A stretch of DNA of 64,000 nt, taken from contig NZ_JAMJWG010000013.1 of NCBI RefSeq assembly GCF_024435355.1, forward strand, positions 1 to 64,000. The letters run 5' to 3'. The notes below the pieces were generated by a model. It saw only the letters and a program-made list of their open reading frames with translations. It did no database searches and was not told the DNA's origin. This DNA is from Streptomyces odontomachi. GTDB taxonomy: Bacteria; Actinomycetota; Actinomycetes; Streptomycetales; Streptomycetaceae. Below are positions 33,959 through 42,404 of the stretch, in pieces (the stretch's first letter is position 1; each line of letters begins with the position of its first letter). The position numbers were made by a program, and so were the translations under genes.

Positions 33959-34798
33959 TCAGGCTCCGGCGCGAACGGCGGTGGCCGCCAGCGTGGTGTA
34001 CGGCAGGGTGAAGCCGCCGCCGATGCGGTCGATGGCGGCACCGACGCACTCCAGCACCTCCGCCAGCGCCTGCGGCGCGAGCCGCGTGAGGGTGCCGGTG
34101 GTGGGCAGGTGGTCCAGCCACTCGTCCCGGGTGTAGGTCTGCTCCCAGTCGAACCGCCACAGCTCGGGCTCGTCGAACCCGCCCGCCTGCCGGATCCCCT
34201 CGGCCGCCTTCGCGAACATCGTCTGGTAGATCTCCAGGGCGGTCGGCACCGGCTGGCCGGCGGCATGCTGCTGGGCCAGCGGCGACTCGGGTGCCACCCG
34301 CCGGAAGACCGCGGAGAAGGCCTCGTTCACCTCCGGTGGGGCGTCGAAGGCATGTCCGAACACCGCCAGCCGGCCACCGGGCCGTAGCACCCGCGCCGCC
34401 TTGGTCACGCCCCCCACCGGGTCCACCCAGTGCCAGGCCTGTCCCGCGACGACCGCGTCGAACTCCCGGCCGGCGGGGTCCCATGTCTCGAACGTCGCGA
34501 CCTCGGCGCGGATCCCGGTCCGGCGGGCGAACTCGACCATCCGCGCGTCGGGATCGACGCCGAGCACCGTGCAGCCGGCCGCCTGGAACTGCCGGGCGGC
34601 GATGCCCGTGCCGCAGCCGACGTCGAGGACGTCGGGGCCGGGGCTGGTGGCGGCGATCCGCTCGACCAGGGCGTCGGGGTAGGAAGGGCGGGCACGGTCG
34701 TAGCGCTCGGGGTCCATGCCGAACGACTCGGCCATCTGCCGATACTGGTGGGGCTCACGCTCGGGAGGGCGTGGCTGGTCCCGCGATAGAGTGGGCAT
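33959..34798 (-). CDS. Class I SAM-dependent methyltransferase, divergent from tetR
   Basis: A 279-aa methyltransferase with motif I VLDVGCGTGIAARQF, motif II LGVDPDARMVEFAR, motif III EFDAVVAGQAWHWVDP and the post-motif ARVLRPGGRLAVFG. The substrate is unknown; the layout resembles UbiE/trans-aconitate-type small-molecule methyltransferases. The ATG at 34798 lies inside the left palindrome of the operator, which would leave almost no room for a leader. An internal ATG at 34735 (MAESFGMDPERYD) is closer to the conserved core and may be the true start. Divergence from a TetR gene implies local control. Confidence 0.88.
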   Translation of the reverse strand: MPTLSRDQPRPPEREPHQYRQMAESFGMDPERYDRARPSYPDALVERIAATSPGPDVLDVGCGTGIAARQFQAAGCTVLGVDPDARMVEFARRTGIRAEVATFETWDPAGREFDAVVAGQAWHWVDPVGGVTKAARVLRPGGRLAVFGHAFDAPPEVNEAFSAVFRRVAPESPLAQQHAAGQPVPTALEIYQTMFAKAAEGIRQAGGFDEPELWRFDWEQTYTRDEWLDHLPTTGTLTRLAPQALAEVLECVGAAIDRIGGGFTLPYTTLAATAVRAGA

Positions 34799-34827
34799 GC
34801 GCCCACCTTAGTGGGCAAGTGCCCACT
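34791..34827. promoter_or_regulatory. Four-half-site operator between methyltransferase and tetR
   Basis: GTGGGC at 34791 and 34811 alternates with GCCCAC at 34801 and 34821, separated by 4 nt each time, so half-sites repeat at exactly 10-bp intervals on one DNA face. The second pair extends to AGTGGGCA-AG-TGCCCACT. The element covers the methyltransferase ATG and ends ~45 bp before the tetR start. It is the expected form of a TetR-family operator bound by two dimers. Confidence 0.85.
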
Positions 34828-34871
34828 CGTGCAACCGATGAGTGGCCTTCGAGGCTGGAAAGGACGTGCCC

Positions 34872-35474
34872 GTGCCGACCGGGGTACACATCCGCGACCC
34901 GCGCCAGCAGTTGTTCGACGCCGCCGAGCGCGTCCTGCTGCGGGCTGGGCCGAGCGCGCTGACCAGCCGTGCGGTCACCGACGAGGCGGGCTGCGCCAAG
35001 GGCGTCCTGCACCGGCACTTCGCCGACTTCGACGACTTCCTCGCCGAGCTGGTGCGGGGCCGTGTCGCGCGGGTGGAGCAGCAGGCCGCGCTGCTGCGCG
35101 ACTTCGCCGGGATCGGCACGGTGGTGGGAAACCTCACCGGTGCGCTGGAGGAGCTGTTCGACGCGTTCGCCCTGGCGCTGGTCGGTCTCGTCATCTTCCG
35201 GGACGAGCTGCGCGCCCGCCTGCGAGGCGCTGCGCCGGGGCCGGGCCTGCCGGTCTTCACGGAGGCCGGTGCCATGATCGCGGCCTATCTCACCGAGGAG
35301 CGCGCGATGGGCCGCATCGCGGCCGACGCGGACGTCGACACGCTGGCGCTCTCCCTCGTCGGCGCCGGGCATCTGCTCTTCGCCGGCCGGGCGGCGGGAG
35401 CGCCCGAGACCGACGAGGTGGAGCGGGTGGTGGCCACGGTGGTCGCCGACGTCGTACAGCGCCGGCTGCTCTGA
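34872..35474 (+). CDS. TetR-family transcriptional regulator
   Basis: The N-terminal helix-turn-helix is ALTSRAVTDEAGCAKGVLHRHFADFDDFLAEL, preceded by the usual RQQLFDAAERVLLRAG helix. The remaining ~150 residues are a helical ligand-binding/dimerisation domain of no recognised specificity. The gene is divergent from a methyltransferase, with a four-half-site palindromic operator between them. It therefore probably represses both genes and is relieved by a small molecule. The GTG at 34872 is chosen for GGAAAGGA about 7 nt upstream; GTGs at 34866 and 34842 are in frame. A hairpin terminator shared with convergent ileS follows. Confidence 0.9.
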   Translation: MPTGVHIRDPRQQLFDAAERVLLRAGPSALTSRAVTDEAGCAKGVLHRHFADFDDFLAELVRGRVARVEQQAALLRDFAGIGTVVGNLTGALEELFDAFALALVGLVIFRDELRARLRGAAPGPGLPVFTEAGAMIAAYLTEERAMGRIAADADVDTLALSLVGAGHLLFAGRAAGAPETDEVERVVATVVADVVQRRLL

Positions 35475-35478
35475 GGAC

Positions 35479-35514
35479 GCGCTGAGGGCGCCCCCGGCGG
35501 GGCACCCTCGGCGC
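35479..35514. terminator. Hairpin between convergent tetR and ileS
   Basis: A 16-nt by 16-nt stem with three mismatches (35479-35494, 35499-35514) lies between the two convergent stop codons, 4 nt after tetR. It could serve both directions. Confidence 0.6.
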
Positions 35515-35526
35515 GGTTGGATCCGG

Positions 35527-38500
35527 TTACGCCTTGCGCAGCGCGAACGTGAGGGACAGGGGCTCGTCCCGGAACGGTGCGCCGTACGTGTCGTCGGCCT
35601 CGCCCTCGGCGAAGTCCGTGGCCAGCACCTCCTCGGCGATCAGGTCCGCATGCCGGGCCAGCGCCGCCGCCACCTCGGACTCCGCCGACGTCCACCGCAG
35701 CGCGATCCGGTCGGCGACGTCCAGGCCGCTGTTCTTGCGGGCCTCCTGGATCAGCCGGATCGCGTCACGGGCGAGGCCGGCCTGCCGTAGCTCCGGCGTC
35801 AACTCCAGGTCCAGGGCGACCGTGGCACCCGCGTCGGAGGCCACCGACCAGCCCTCGCGCGGCGTCTCCGTGATGATCACCTCGTCCGGCGCGAGCGGCA
35901 CCGTCTCGCCGTCCACCTCGACCGACGCGGTGCCCTCGCGCAGCGCCGACGACAGTGCGGCCGCGTCCGCTTCGGCGACGGCCTTGGCGACCGCCTGCAC
36001 CCGCTTGCCGAACCGCTTGCCGAGGGCCCGGAAGTTGGCCTTGGCTGTGGTGTCCACCAGCGAGCCCCCCACCTCGGAGAGCGTGGCCAGCGACGTGACG
36101 TTCAACTCCTCGGTGATCTGGGTGCGCAGCTCGTCCGAGAGCCGCTCGAAGCCGGCCGCCGCGACCAGGGCGCGCGACAGCGGCTGGCGGGTCTTGACGC
36201 CCGACTCGGCGCGGGTGGCCCGGCCCAGCTCGACCAGGCGGCGCACCAGCACCATCTGCTGCGACAACTGCGGGTCGATCATGGACAGATCGGCCTTCGG
36301 CCACTCGGACAGGTGCACCGACTCCGGGGCGTCCGGCGTCACCGGTACCACCAGGTCCTGCCAGACCCGCTCCGTGATGAACGGCGTGAGCGGGGCCATC
36401 AGACGCGTCACGGTCTCCACGACGTCGTGCAGGGTGCGCAGCGCGGACTTGTCGCCGAGCCAGAAGCGTCGGCGCGAGCGGCGCACGTACCAGTTCGACA
36501 GGTCGTCCACGAACCCGGACAGCAGGCGGCCGGCGGTCTGCGTGTCGTACGCGTCCAGGGCCTGGGTGACCTGGTCGGTCAGCGCGTGCAGCTCGGAGAG
36601 CAGCCAGCGGTCCAGCAGCGGGCGCTGGGCCGGTGCCGGGTCGGCGGCCGACGGCGCCCAGCCGGACGTACGGGCGTACAGGGCCTGGAAGGAGACCGTG
36701 TTCCAGTACGTGAGCAGGACCTTGCGGACCACTTCCTGGATGGTGCCGTGGCCGACCCGCCGCGCGGCCCACGGGGAGCCGCCGGCCGCCATGAACCAGC
36801 GCACGGCGTCGGCGCCGTGCTGGTCCATGAGCGGGATCGGCTGGAGGATGTTCCCCAGGTGCTTGGACATCTTGCGGCCGTCCTCGGCGAGGATGTGGCC
36901 GAGGCAGACCACGTTCTCGTAGGAGGACTTGTCGAAGACCAGGGTGCCGATCGCCATCAGCGTGTAGAACCAGCCACGGGTCTGGTCGATGGCCTCGCAG
37001 ATGAACTGGGCGGGGTAGCGGCTCTCGAAGAGGTCCTTGTTCTTGTACGGGTAGCCCCACTGCGCGAACGGCATCGAGCCGGAGTCGTACCAGGCGTCGA
37101 TGACCTCGGGGACGCGGGTGGCGGTGCCGGAGCACTGCGGGCAGGGGAAGGTCACCTCGTCGATGAACGGGCGGTGCGGGTCGAGGCCCGACTGGTCGAC
37201 GCCGGTCAGCTCGGTCAGTTCCGTGCGGGAGCCCACGCACGTCAGATGGTCTTCGGCGCAGCGCCAGATGGGCAGCGGGGTGCCCCAGTAGCGGTTGCGG
37301 GACAGCGCCCAGTCGACGTTGTTGTTCAGCCAGTCGCCGTAGCGGCCGTGCTTGACCGAGTCGGGGTACCAGGTGGTCTTCTCGTTCTCCTCGAGGAGGC
37401 GGTCCTTGATGGCCGTGGTGCGGATGTACCAGGACGGCTGGGCGTAGTACAGCAGCGCGGTGTGGCAGCGCCAGCAGTGCGGATAGCTGTGCTCGTAGGG
37501 GATGTGCCTGAACAGCAGACCGCGGGCGTCGAGGTCCTCGGTGAGGCGCTCGTCGGCCTTCTTGAAGAAGACGCCGCCGACCAGCGGGACGTCCTCCTCG
37601 AAGGTGCCGTCCGGGCGGACCGGGTTCACCACGGGCAGGCCGTAGGCACGGCAGACCTTGAGGTCGTCCTCACCGAAGGCGGGGGACTGGTGGACCAGGC
37701 CGGTGCCGTCCTCGGTGGTGACGTACTCGGCGTTGACGACGAAATGCGCCTCTTCGGGGAACTCGACGAGCTCGAAGGGGCGCTGGTAGGTCCAGCGCTC
37801 CAGCTCGGCGCCGGTGAAGCGCTCACCGGTGGGCCGCCAGTCCTCCCCGAGCGCCTTCTGAAGGAGGGGCTCGGCGACGACCAGCTGCTCGCCCGTCCCC
37901 CCGTCCTCCGTGACCCGCTCGGCGACGACGTAGGTGACGTCCGGGTGCGCCGCCACGGCGGTGTTGGACACCAGGGTCCACGGGGTGGTCGTCCACACCA
38001 GGAGGGCGGCCCGGCCGGCGAGCGGGCCCGAGGTGAGCGGGAAGCGGACGTAGACGGACGGGTCGATGACCGTCTCGTAGCCCTGGGCCAGCTCGTGGTC
38101 GGACAGGCCGGTGCCGCAGCGCGGACACCAGGGGGCGACGCGGTGGTCCTGCACCAGCAGGCCCTTGCCGAAGATCTCCTTGAGCGACCACCAGACCGAG
38201 TCCACGTACTCGGGGTCCATGGTCCAGTACGCGGCCTCCAGGTCGACCCAGTAGCCCATGCGGGTCGTCAGCTCGGTGAAGGCGTCGGTGTGCCGGGTGA
38301 CGGACTCGCGGCACCTGGCGTTGAACTCCGCGATGCCGAACGCCTCGATGTCCTGCTTGCCGTTGAAGCCGAGCTCCTTTTCGACGGCCAGCTCGACCGG
38401 CAGGCCGTGGCAGTCCCAGCCGGCCTTGCGCGGCACGTGGTAGCCCCGCATGGTGCGAAAGCGCGGGAAGACGTCCTTGAAGACGCGGGCCTCGATGTGG

Positions 38501-38700
38501 TGGGCGCCCGGCATGCCGTTGGCCGTGGGCGGGCCTTCGTAGAACATCCACTCGGGGCGGCCCTCGGACTGCTCCAGGCTCTTGGTGAAGACCTTCTGCT
38601 CACGCCAGAAGTCGAGCACGGCGTGCTCGAGCGCGGGCAGGTCCACCTGGGCGGGTACCTGACGGTACTGGGGCGGATTCGACGGCTTCGACGACATCAC
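35527..38700 (-). CDS. ileS: Isoleucyl-tRNA synthetase IleS with GxHH signature
   Basis: A class I synthetase that charges tRNA-Ile. The 1057-aa length and motifs fit the large actinobacterial (type 2) IleRS. The ATP signature, normally HxGH, reads G65-A-H-H68 in PTANGMPGAHHIEARVF (38497-38508). The second signature is K610-M-S-K-H in EDGRKMSKHLGN. The editing domain contains LLVWTTTPWTLVSNTAVAAHPD, and the tRNA-binding region has zinc-type pairs such as APWCPRCGTGLS. GGAGGAG (38708-38714) is 7 nt from the GTG at 38700 and 10 nt from the ATG at 38697; either may be used. Expression is controlled by a T-box leader that can hide this ribosome binding site. Confidence 0.97.
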   Translation of the reverse strand: MMSSKPSNPPQYRQVPAQVDLPALEHAVLDFWREQKVFTKSLEQSEGRPEWMFYEGPPTANGMPGAHHIEARVFKDVFPRFRTMRGYHVPRKAGWDCHGLPVELAVEKELGFNGKQDIEAFGIAEFNARCRESVTRHTDAFTELTTRMGYWVDLEAAYWTMDPEYVDSVWWSLKEIFGKGLLVQDHRVAPWCPRCGTGLSDHELAQGYETVIDPSVYVRFPLTSGPLAGRAALLVWTTTPWTLVSNTAVAAHPDVTYVVAERVTEDGGTGEQLVVAEPLLQKALGEDWRPTGERFTGAELERWTYQRPFELVEFPEEAHFVVNAEYVTTEDGTGLVHQSPAFGEDDLKVCRAYGLPVVNPVRPDGTFEEDVPLVGGVFFKKADERLTEDLDARGLLFRHIPYEHSYPHCWRCHTALLYYAQPSWYIRTTAIKDRLLEENEKTTWYPDSVKHGRYGDWLNNNVDWALSRNRYWGTPLPIWRCAEDHLTCVGSRTELTELTGVDQSGLDPHRPFIDEVTFPCPQCSGTATRVPEVIDAWYDSGSMPFAQWGYPYKNKDLFESRYPAQFICEAIDQTRGWFYTLMAIGTLVFDKSSYENVVCLGHILAEDGRKMSKHLGNILQPIPLMDQHGADAVRWFMAAGGSPWAARRVGHGTIQEVVRKVLLTYWNTVSFQALYARTSGWAPSAADPAPAQRPLLDRWLLSELHALTDQVTQALDAYDTQTAGRLLSGFVDDLSNWYVRRSRRRFWLGDKSALRTLHDVVETVTRLMAPLTPFITERVWQDLVVPVTPDAPESVHLSEWPKADLSMIDPQLSQQMVLVRRLVELGRATRAESGVKTRQPLSRALVAAAGFERLSDELRTQITEELNVTSLATLSEVGGSLVDTTAKANFRALGKRFGKRVQAVAKAVAEADAAALSSALREGTASVEVDGETVPLAPDEVIITETPREGWSVASDAGATVALDLELTPELRQAGLARDAIRLIQEARKNSGLDVADRIALRWTSAESEVAAALARHADLIAEEVLATDFAEGEADDTYGAPFRDEPLSLTFALRKA

Positions 38701-38996
38701 TGACGCGCTCCTCCAACGGACTGCTGCCTTCCGTCGGAGGGACGAGAGTCGCTGTCACCAGGCGACGCCCGCGGTACCACCCTCCTTGGCCCGCCGGCAC
38801 CACATGTGGGGCGAGCCCTCTCATTGAGATCACGATGCCGGGTCTACGGACCGTGGACCGGGCCCGATGCTGGGCCCGCCGACGGCTTTCTTCCGGCGGC
38901 TCCGGGGTGATCTTCGCGATGCGCTCGCCCCCGGGCTCACACCGTCCCCGGGTCGCTCGTGGCTGCGTACGCCGCTACTCGTCCCCATCCATGCCT
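38701..38996 (-). promoter_or_regulatory. T-box riboswitch (Ile, translational) of ileS
   Basis: Reading the minus strand: Stem I starts at GACGAGTAG (38983-38975). Its apical region contains GGTGTGAGCCCGG, and the specifier loop reads GAAG-ATC-ACC with ATC (Ile) at 38911-38909. The T-box sequence AGGGTGGTACCGCG is at 38783-38770, including the bulge that pairs with the uncharged tRNA acceptor end. An 11-bp sequestrator (38730-38740 with 38710-38720, one G-U) pairs CCTCCGACGGA with TCCGTTGGAGG and so buries the ileS Shine-Dalgarno. There is no T-run terminator. Uncharged tRNA-Ile should open the site and raise translation. Confidence 0.93.
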
Positions 38997-39009
38997 TTTC
39001 GCTGCGCCC

Positions 39010-39015
39010 AGTGTA
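39010..39015 (-). promoter_or_regulatory. Candidate -10 box for the ileS T-box transcript
   Basis: Minus-strand TACACT would place the transcript start near 39003, just before Stem I of the T-box. No convincing -35 element was found at the right spacing. Confidence 0.35.
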
Positions 39016-39404
39016 CGGGGCCCGGCAACCGGAGCCGACCCGAATTCCGCGGGGCCGGGCCGGCCGGCAGGTGCCCGGGGAGCCGTCCCGGCACCGGCAC
39101 CCCCCGGTGCCCGGCCGATCGCTCCGCGTGACCCGAACGGCGTGACGGCGTGCCGCGGATCGGTGGCGCACCCCGGTCCGGCGGATTACCCGGCGGTGAG
39201 CTGGGCACAACGCATGCATGCCTGCCGCGTGGTGGCGGGGGATCCCGGGCCGTTCGGCGCCAGGAGCCCTCCGGGCGCGGGCGGTACCTCCAGGGGAGGG
39301 GTGGCCGAATCGGGCGGCGTGCCCCGTTGCCGCGGGCCAGGAGTCGATTTATCGTCCCAGCACGATTCGCGAACAAGATCACAAGGTGTGAAGGGGTCGC
39401 GGCC

Positions 39405-40337
39405 ATGGTGGCGAAGAAGACCGCCGGACAGCACTCGGCGACCAGCAGTTCCCCCAGCGACGCGACGACGACCGGCGACCGTGCCGTGCGCCAGGACCGA
39501 CCGATGCCCGTCACCGGGGCACCGGCCGAGACCTCCGCCGAGGCACCGGCCACCACGACATCGACCACCACGACATCCACTACGACATCGACCACCGGGG
39601 CATCAGCCAGCAGGCAGCACGCCGCCGGACCATCGGCGGGACCGGCCAGCCGGCCGGCCAAGCGGACGCCCAGGAGACCGGCGCCCCGGGCGCCGGCGAA
39701 GAGGGCGCCTGCCGGGCCGGCCGGGGCCAAGGAAGCACGGGCCGGGAAAGCGGCCGTGGAGCGGACCACGGCCGGCAGGAAAGGCGCGGTTGACGAGGCG
39801 GTCGCCTCGGCGGCCGAGGGTGCGGCGCGGGCCGCGGACAAGACGGGAGCCACGACGGTGGCGGGTAAGAAGACTCCGGGGCCGGCCACGGCGGCGCAGC
39901 AGCCCACCGCGGTGCCCAAGGCACGCCCGGGCGCGGTGGCGCCCGAAGACCTTCCGGTCCGGCCGGGAGAAGACCCCTGGACCCAGGAAGAGGTCGACGA
40001 GGCCCGCGCCGAGCTGACCGCGGAGGCGCTGCGGCTACGCAACGAGATCGAGTCGTCCGAGCAGTCGCTGGCCGGCCTGATGCGGGACTCCGGCGACGGA
40101 GCCGGGGACGACCAGGCGGACACCGGCACCAAGAACATCACCCGCGAGCACGAGCTGGCCCTGGCCGCCAACGCACGCGAGATGCTGATCCAGACGGAGC
40201 GCGCCCTGGAGCGGCTCCACGCGGGCACGTACGGGCTCTGCGAGGTGTGCGGCAACGCCATCGGGAAGGCCCGCATGCAGGCGTTCCCGCGGGCCACGCT
40301 CTGCGTGGAGGACAAGCAGAAGCAGGAGCGCCGCTAG
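39405..40337 (+). CDS. DksA/TraR-type zinc finger protein with long disordered N terminus
   Basis: The C-terminal third matches the DksA/TraR family: a coiled coil (EVDEARAELTAEALRLRNEIESSEQSL, then ALAANAREMLIQTERALERLHAGTYG) and a zinc-finger region. The finger reads C-E-V-C, 17 residues, then C-V-E-D, so the usual fourth cysteine is Asp (codon 40311-40313). The first ~190 residues are Thr/Ala/Lys/Arg-rich and resemble a histone-like, DNA- or RNA-binding tail (TTTSTTTTSTTTSTTGAS, then KRTPRRPAPRAPAKRAPAG). Such proteins can bind the RNA polymerase secondary channel. The ATG at 39405 has AAGGGG 8 nt upstream. Its position next to ileS and lspA is typical of Streptomyces. Confidence 0.88.
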   Translation: MVAKKTAGQHSATSSSPSDATTTGDRAVRQDRPMPVTGAPAETSAEAPATTTSTTTTSTTTSTTGASASRQHAAGPSAGPASRPAKRTPRRPAPRAPAKRAPAGPAGAKEARAGKAAVERTTAGRKGAVDEAVASAAEGAARAADKTGATTVAGKKTPGPATAAQQPTAVPKARPGAVAPEDLPVRPGEDPWTQEEVDEARAELTAEALRLRNEIESSEQSLAGLMRDSGDGAGDDQADTGTKNITREHELALAANAREMLIQTERALERLHAGTYGLCEVCGNAIGKARMQAFPRATLCVEDKQKQERR

Positions 40338-40556
40338 GCCTGTCCGGGCCCCGGCCCGGCGGCCGGCCCCGGAGCCGCAGGCGGTGCTCGGTGCGGGCTG
40401 CTGACCAGGTCCTTCGGGGCGGGCGGAGGCCCGGTGGCGGGGTCGGGGCGTGCGGTGCCGTGCGGGTGATCATCGTGGGGCGGCTGTGCCGCGAAGGGCT
40501 GTGGGCGCGTGCCGTACTCTCGTCCTCAGTCAGGTATCTAGGGCCGAGGGACACAC

Positions 40557-41381
40557 GTGGCAGAGGCGGAGCGCATCATCGGTACGCCGGACACCTCCGC
40601 GGCGCCGGGGGCCGGTACGGAGCGGTCGGACGCGGACGCCGCGCCCGGATCGCCCGGCACGGACCGCCGCATGCCGGGAGAGCGGAGCGCGCCGGACCGA
40701 GCGGGCGGGCCGGGCCGCACGGCGGGGCCGGACGGCGCCACGGAGGCCCGGCGCACGGGGGAACCGGACAGCTCCGAAGCCGCGAAAGCCGCTGATGACG
40801 CGAAGGCCACCGATGACGCGGAAGCCGCCGATGGCACGGCCGCACCGGGCGGTGCCGAGGGCGGGCCGGAGCCTGCGGGCGAGGAGCGCCCCCGGGGCCC
40901 CCGGCGGATCGCGGTGCTGTTCGCGGTGGCCGTCGTCGCCTATCTGCTGGACGTGGTCAGCAAGGTGATCGTGGTAGCGAAGCTGGAGCACCACGAGGCG
41001 ATCGAGCTGATCGGCGACTGGCTGCGGCTGGTGGCGATCCGCAACCCGGGTGCCGCATTCGGCATGGGAGAGGCGTTCACCGTGATCTTCACGCTGATCG
41101 CCGCCGCGGTGATCTTCGTGATCATCCGACTGGCCAGGAAGCTCTACAGCGTGCCCTGGGCGGTCGCCCTGGGCCTGCTGCTCGGTGGCGCGCTCGGCAA
41201 TCTCACCGACCGCCTCTTCCGCTCGCCCGGTGTCTTCGAGGGCGAGGTCGTGGACTTCATCGCGCCCAAGTACTTCGCCGTCTTCAACCTCGCCGACTCG
41301 GCCATCGTGTGCGGCGGCATCCTGATCGTCCTGCTCTCCTTCCGCGGTCTCGACCCCGACGGCACGGTGCACCGCGACTGA
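40557..41381 (+). CDS. lspA: Lipoprotein signal peptidase LspA with N-terminal extension
   Basis: LspA cleaves signal peptides of diacylglyceryl-modified prolipoproteins in the membrane. Four helices are visible from about residue 120 (IAVLFAVAVVAYLLDVVSKVIVV onward). The catalytic aspartates lie in LGNLTDRLFRSPGVFEGEVVDFI and FNLADSAIVCGG. IRNPGAAFGMGE is the conserved loop. The first ~115 residues are a disordered Ala/Asp/Gly/Glu-rich cytoplasmic extension absent from typical ~160-aa LspA. The GTG at 40557 has GAGGGA about 6 nt upstream, so the extension appears to be translated. A likely leaderless rluD-family gene follows 81 nt downstream. Confidence 0.95.
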   Translation: MAEAERIIGTPDTSAAPGAGTERSDADAAPGSPGTDRRMPGERSAPDRAGGPGRTAGPDGATEARRTGEPDSSEAAKAADDAKATDDAEAADGTAAPGGAEGGPEPAGEERPRGPRRIAVLFAVAVVAYLLDVVSKVIVVAKLEHHEAIELIGDWLRLVAIRNPGAAFGMGEAFTVIFTLIAAAVIFVIIRLARKLYSVPWAVALGLLLGGALGNLTDRLFRSPGVFEGEVVDFIAPKYFAVFNLADSAIVCGGILIVLLSFRGLDPDGTVHRD

Positions 41382-41462
41382 ACGCGGCGCGGGTGCGGCC
41401 GGCCGCACCTCCTCGCCGGCCCGCGGCATCGGCGCACCCCTCGGGTCCGGCATACTCGACGG

Positions 41463-42404
41463 GTGAGCACGATTCCCGAGACCCGTACCCTGCCCGTGCC
41501 CGACGGCCTGGAGGGCGAGCGCGTAGACGCCGCCATCTCCCGGATGTTCGGCTTCTCCCGCACCAAGGCGGCCGAGCTGGCCGCCGCCGGCAAGGTGCTC
41601 GTGGACGGCACGGCGGTCGGCAAGTCCGAGCGGGTGCACGGCGGTGCCTGGCTGGAGGTCGAGATGCCCCGGCCCCCCGCTCCGGTCCAGGTGGTGGCCG
41701 AGCCGGTCGAGGGCATGGTGATCGTGCACGATGACGACGACGTCGTGGTGATCGTCAAGCCCGTCGGGGTGGCCGCCCACCCCAGCCCCGGCTGGAGCGG
41801 CCCGACCGTCATCGGCGGTCTCGCCGCCGCCGGATACCGCATCTCCACCTCCGGCGCCGCAGAGCGCCAGGGCATCGTGCACCGCCTGGACGTCGGCACC
41901 TCCGGCCTGATGGTGGTCGCCAAGTCGGAGCGTGCCTACAGCTCGCTGAAGCAGCAGTTCCGCGAGCGCACCGTCGACAAGCGCTACCACGCGCTGGTGC
42001 AGGGCCACCCCGACCCCACCAGCGGCACCATCGACGCACCCATCGGGCGCCACCCCACCCATGACTACAAGTGGGCGGTGACGGCTGACGGCAAGCCGTC
42101 CGTGACGCACTACGACCTTCTCGAGGCGTTCCGCGCGGCATCGCTGCTCGACATCAAGCTGGAGACCGGCCGCACCCACCAGATCCGGGTGCACATGGCC
42201 GCGCACCGCCACCCCTGCGTCGGCGACCTGACGTACGGTGCCGACCCCACGCTCGCCAAGCGGCTCGGGGTCACCCGGCAGTGGCTGCACGCGGTACGGC
42301 TCGGCTTCGAGCACCCCGGCGACGGCCGCTGGGCGGAGTTCGAGAGCCCCTATCCCGAGGATCTCCAGCGAGCGCTGGACCGCGTACAGGAAGAGAGCGC
42401 ATGA
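41463..42404 (+). CDS. RluA/RluD-family pseudouridine synthase
   Basis: Modifies uridines in 23S rRNA. An S4 RNA-binding domain comes first (GERVDAAISRMFGFSRTKAAELAAAGKVLVDG). The catalytic domain follows, with the RluA signature HRLDVGTSGLMVV (catalytic Asp in HRLD), RERTVDKRYHALV and ETGRTHQIRVHMAAHRHPCVGD. The GTG at 41463 lies 6 nt after CATACT (41451-41456), a possible -10 box, so the mRNA may be leaderless; no Shine-Dalgarno is visible. It is 313 aa, near family size. Pairing of lspA with an rluD-type gene is conserved in many bacteria. The exact target uridine cannot be told from sequence. Confidence 0.93.
   Translation: MSTIPETRTLPVPDGLEGERVDAAISRMFGFSRTKAAELAAAGKVLVDGTAVGKSERVHGGAWLEVEMPRPPAPVQVVAEPVEGMVIVHDDDDVVVIVKPVGVAAHPSPGWSGPTVIGGLAAAGYRISTSGAAERQGIVHRLDVGTSGLMVVAKSERAYSSLKQQFRERTVDKRYHALVQGHPDPTSGTIDAPIGRHPTHDYKWAVTADGKPSVTHYDLLEAFRAASLLDIKLETGRTHQIRVHMAAHRHPCVGDLTYGADPTLAKRLGVTRQWLHAVRLGFEHPGDGRWAEFESPYPEDLQRALDRVQEESA

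Noticed and set aside
36313..38703. A 796-codon plus-strand frame opposite ileS
   Set aside because: Shadow of ileS; low-complexity Val/Gly/Leu-rich translation.
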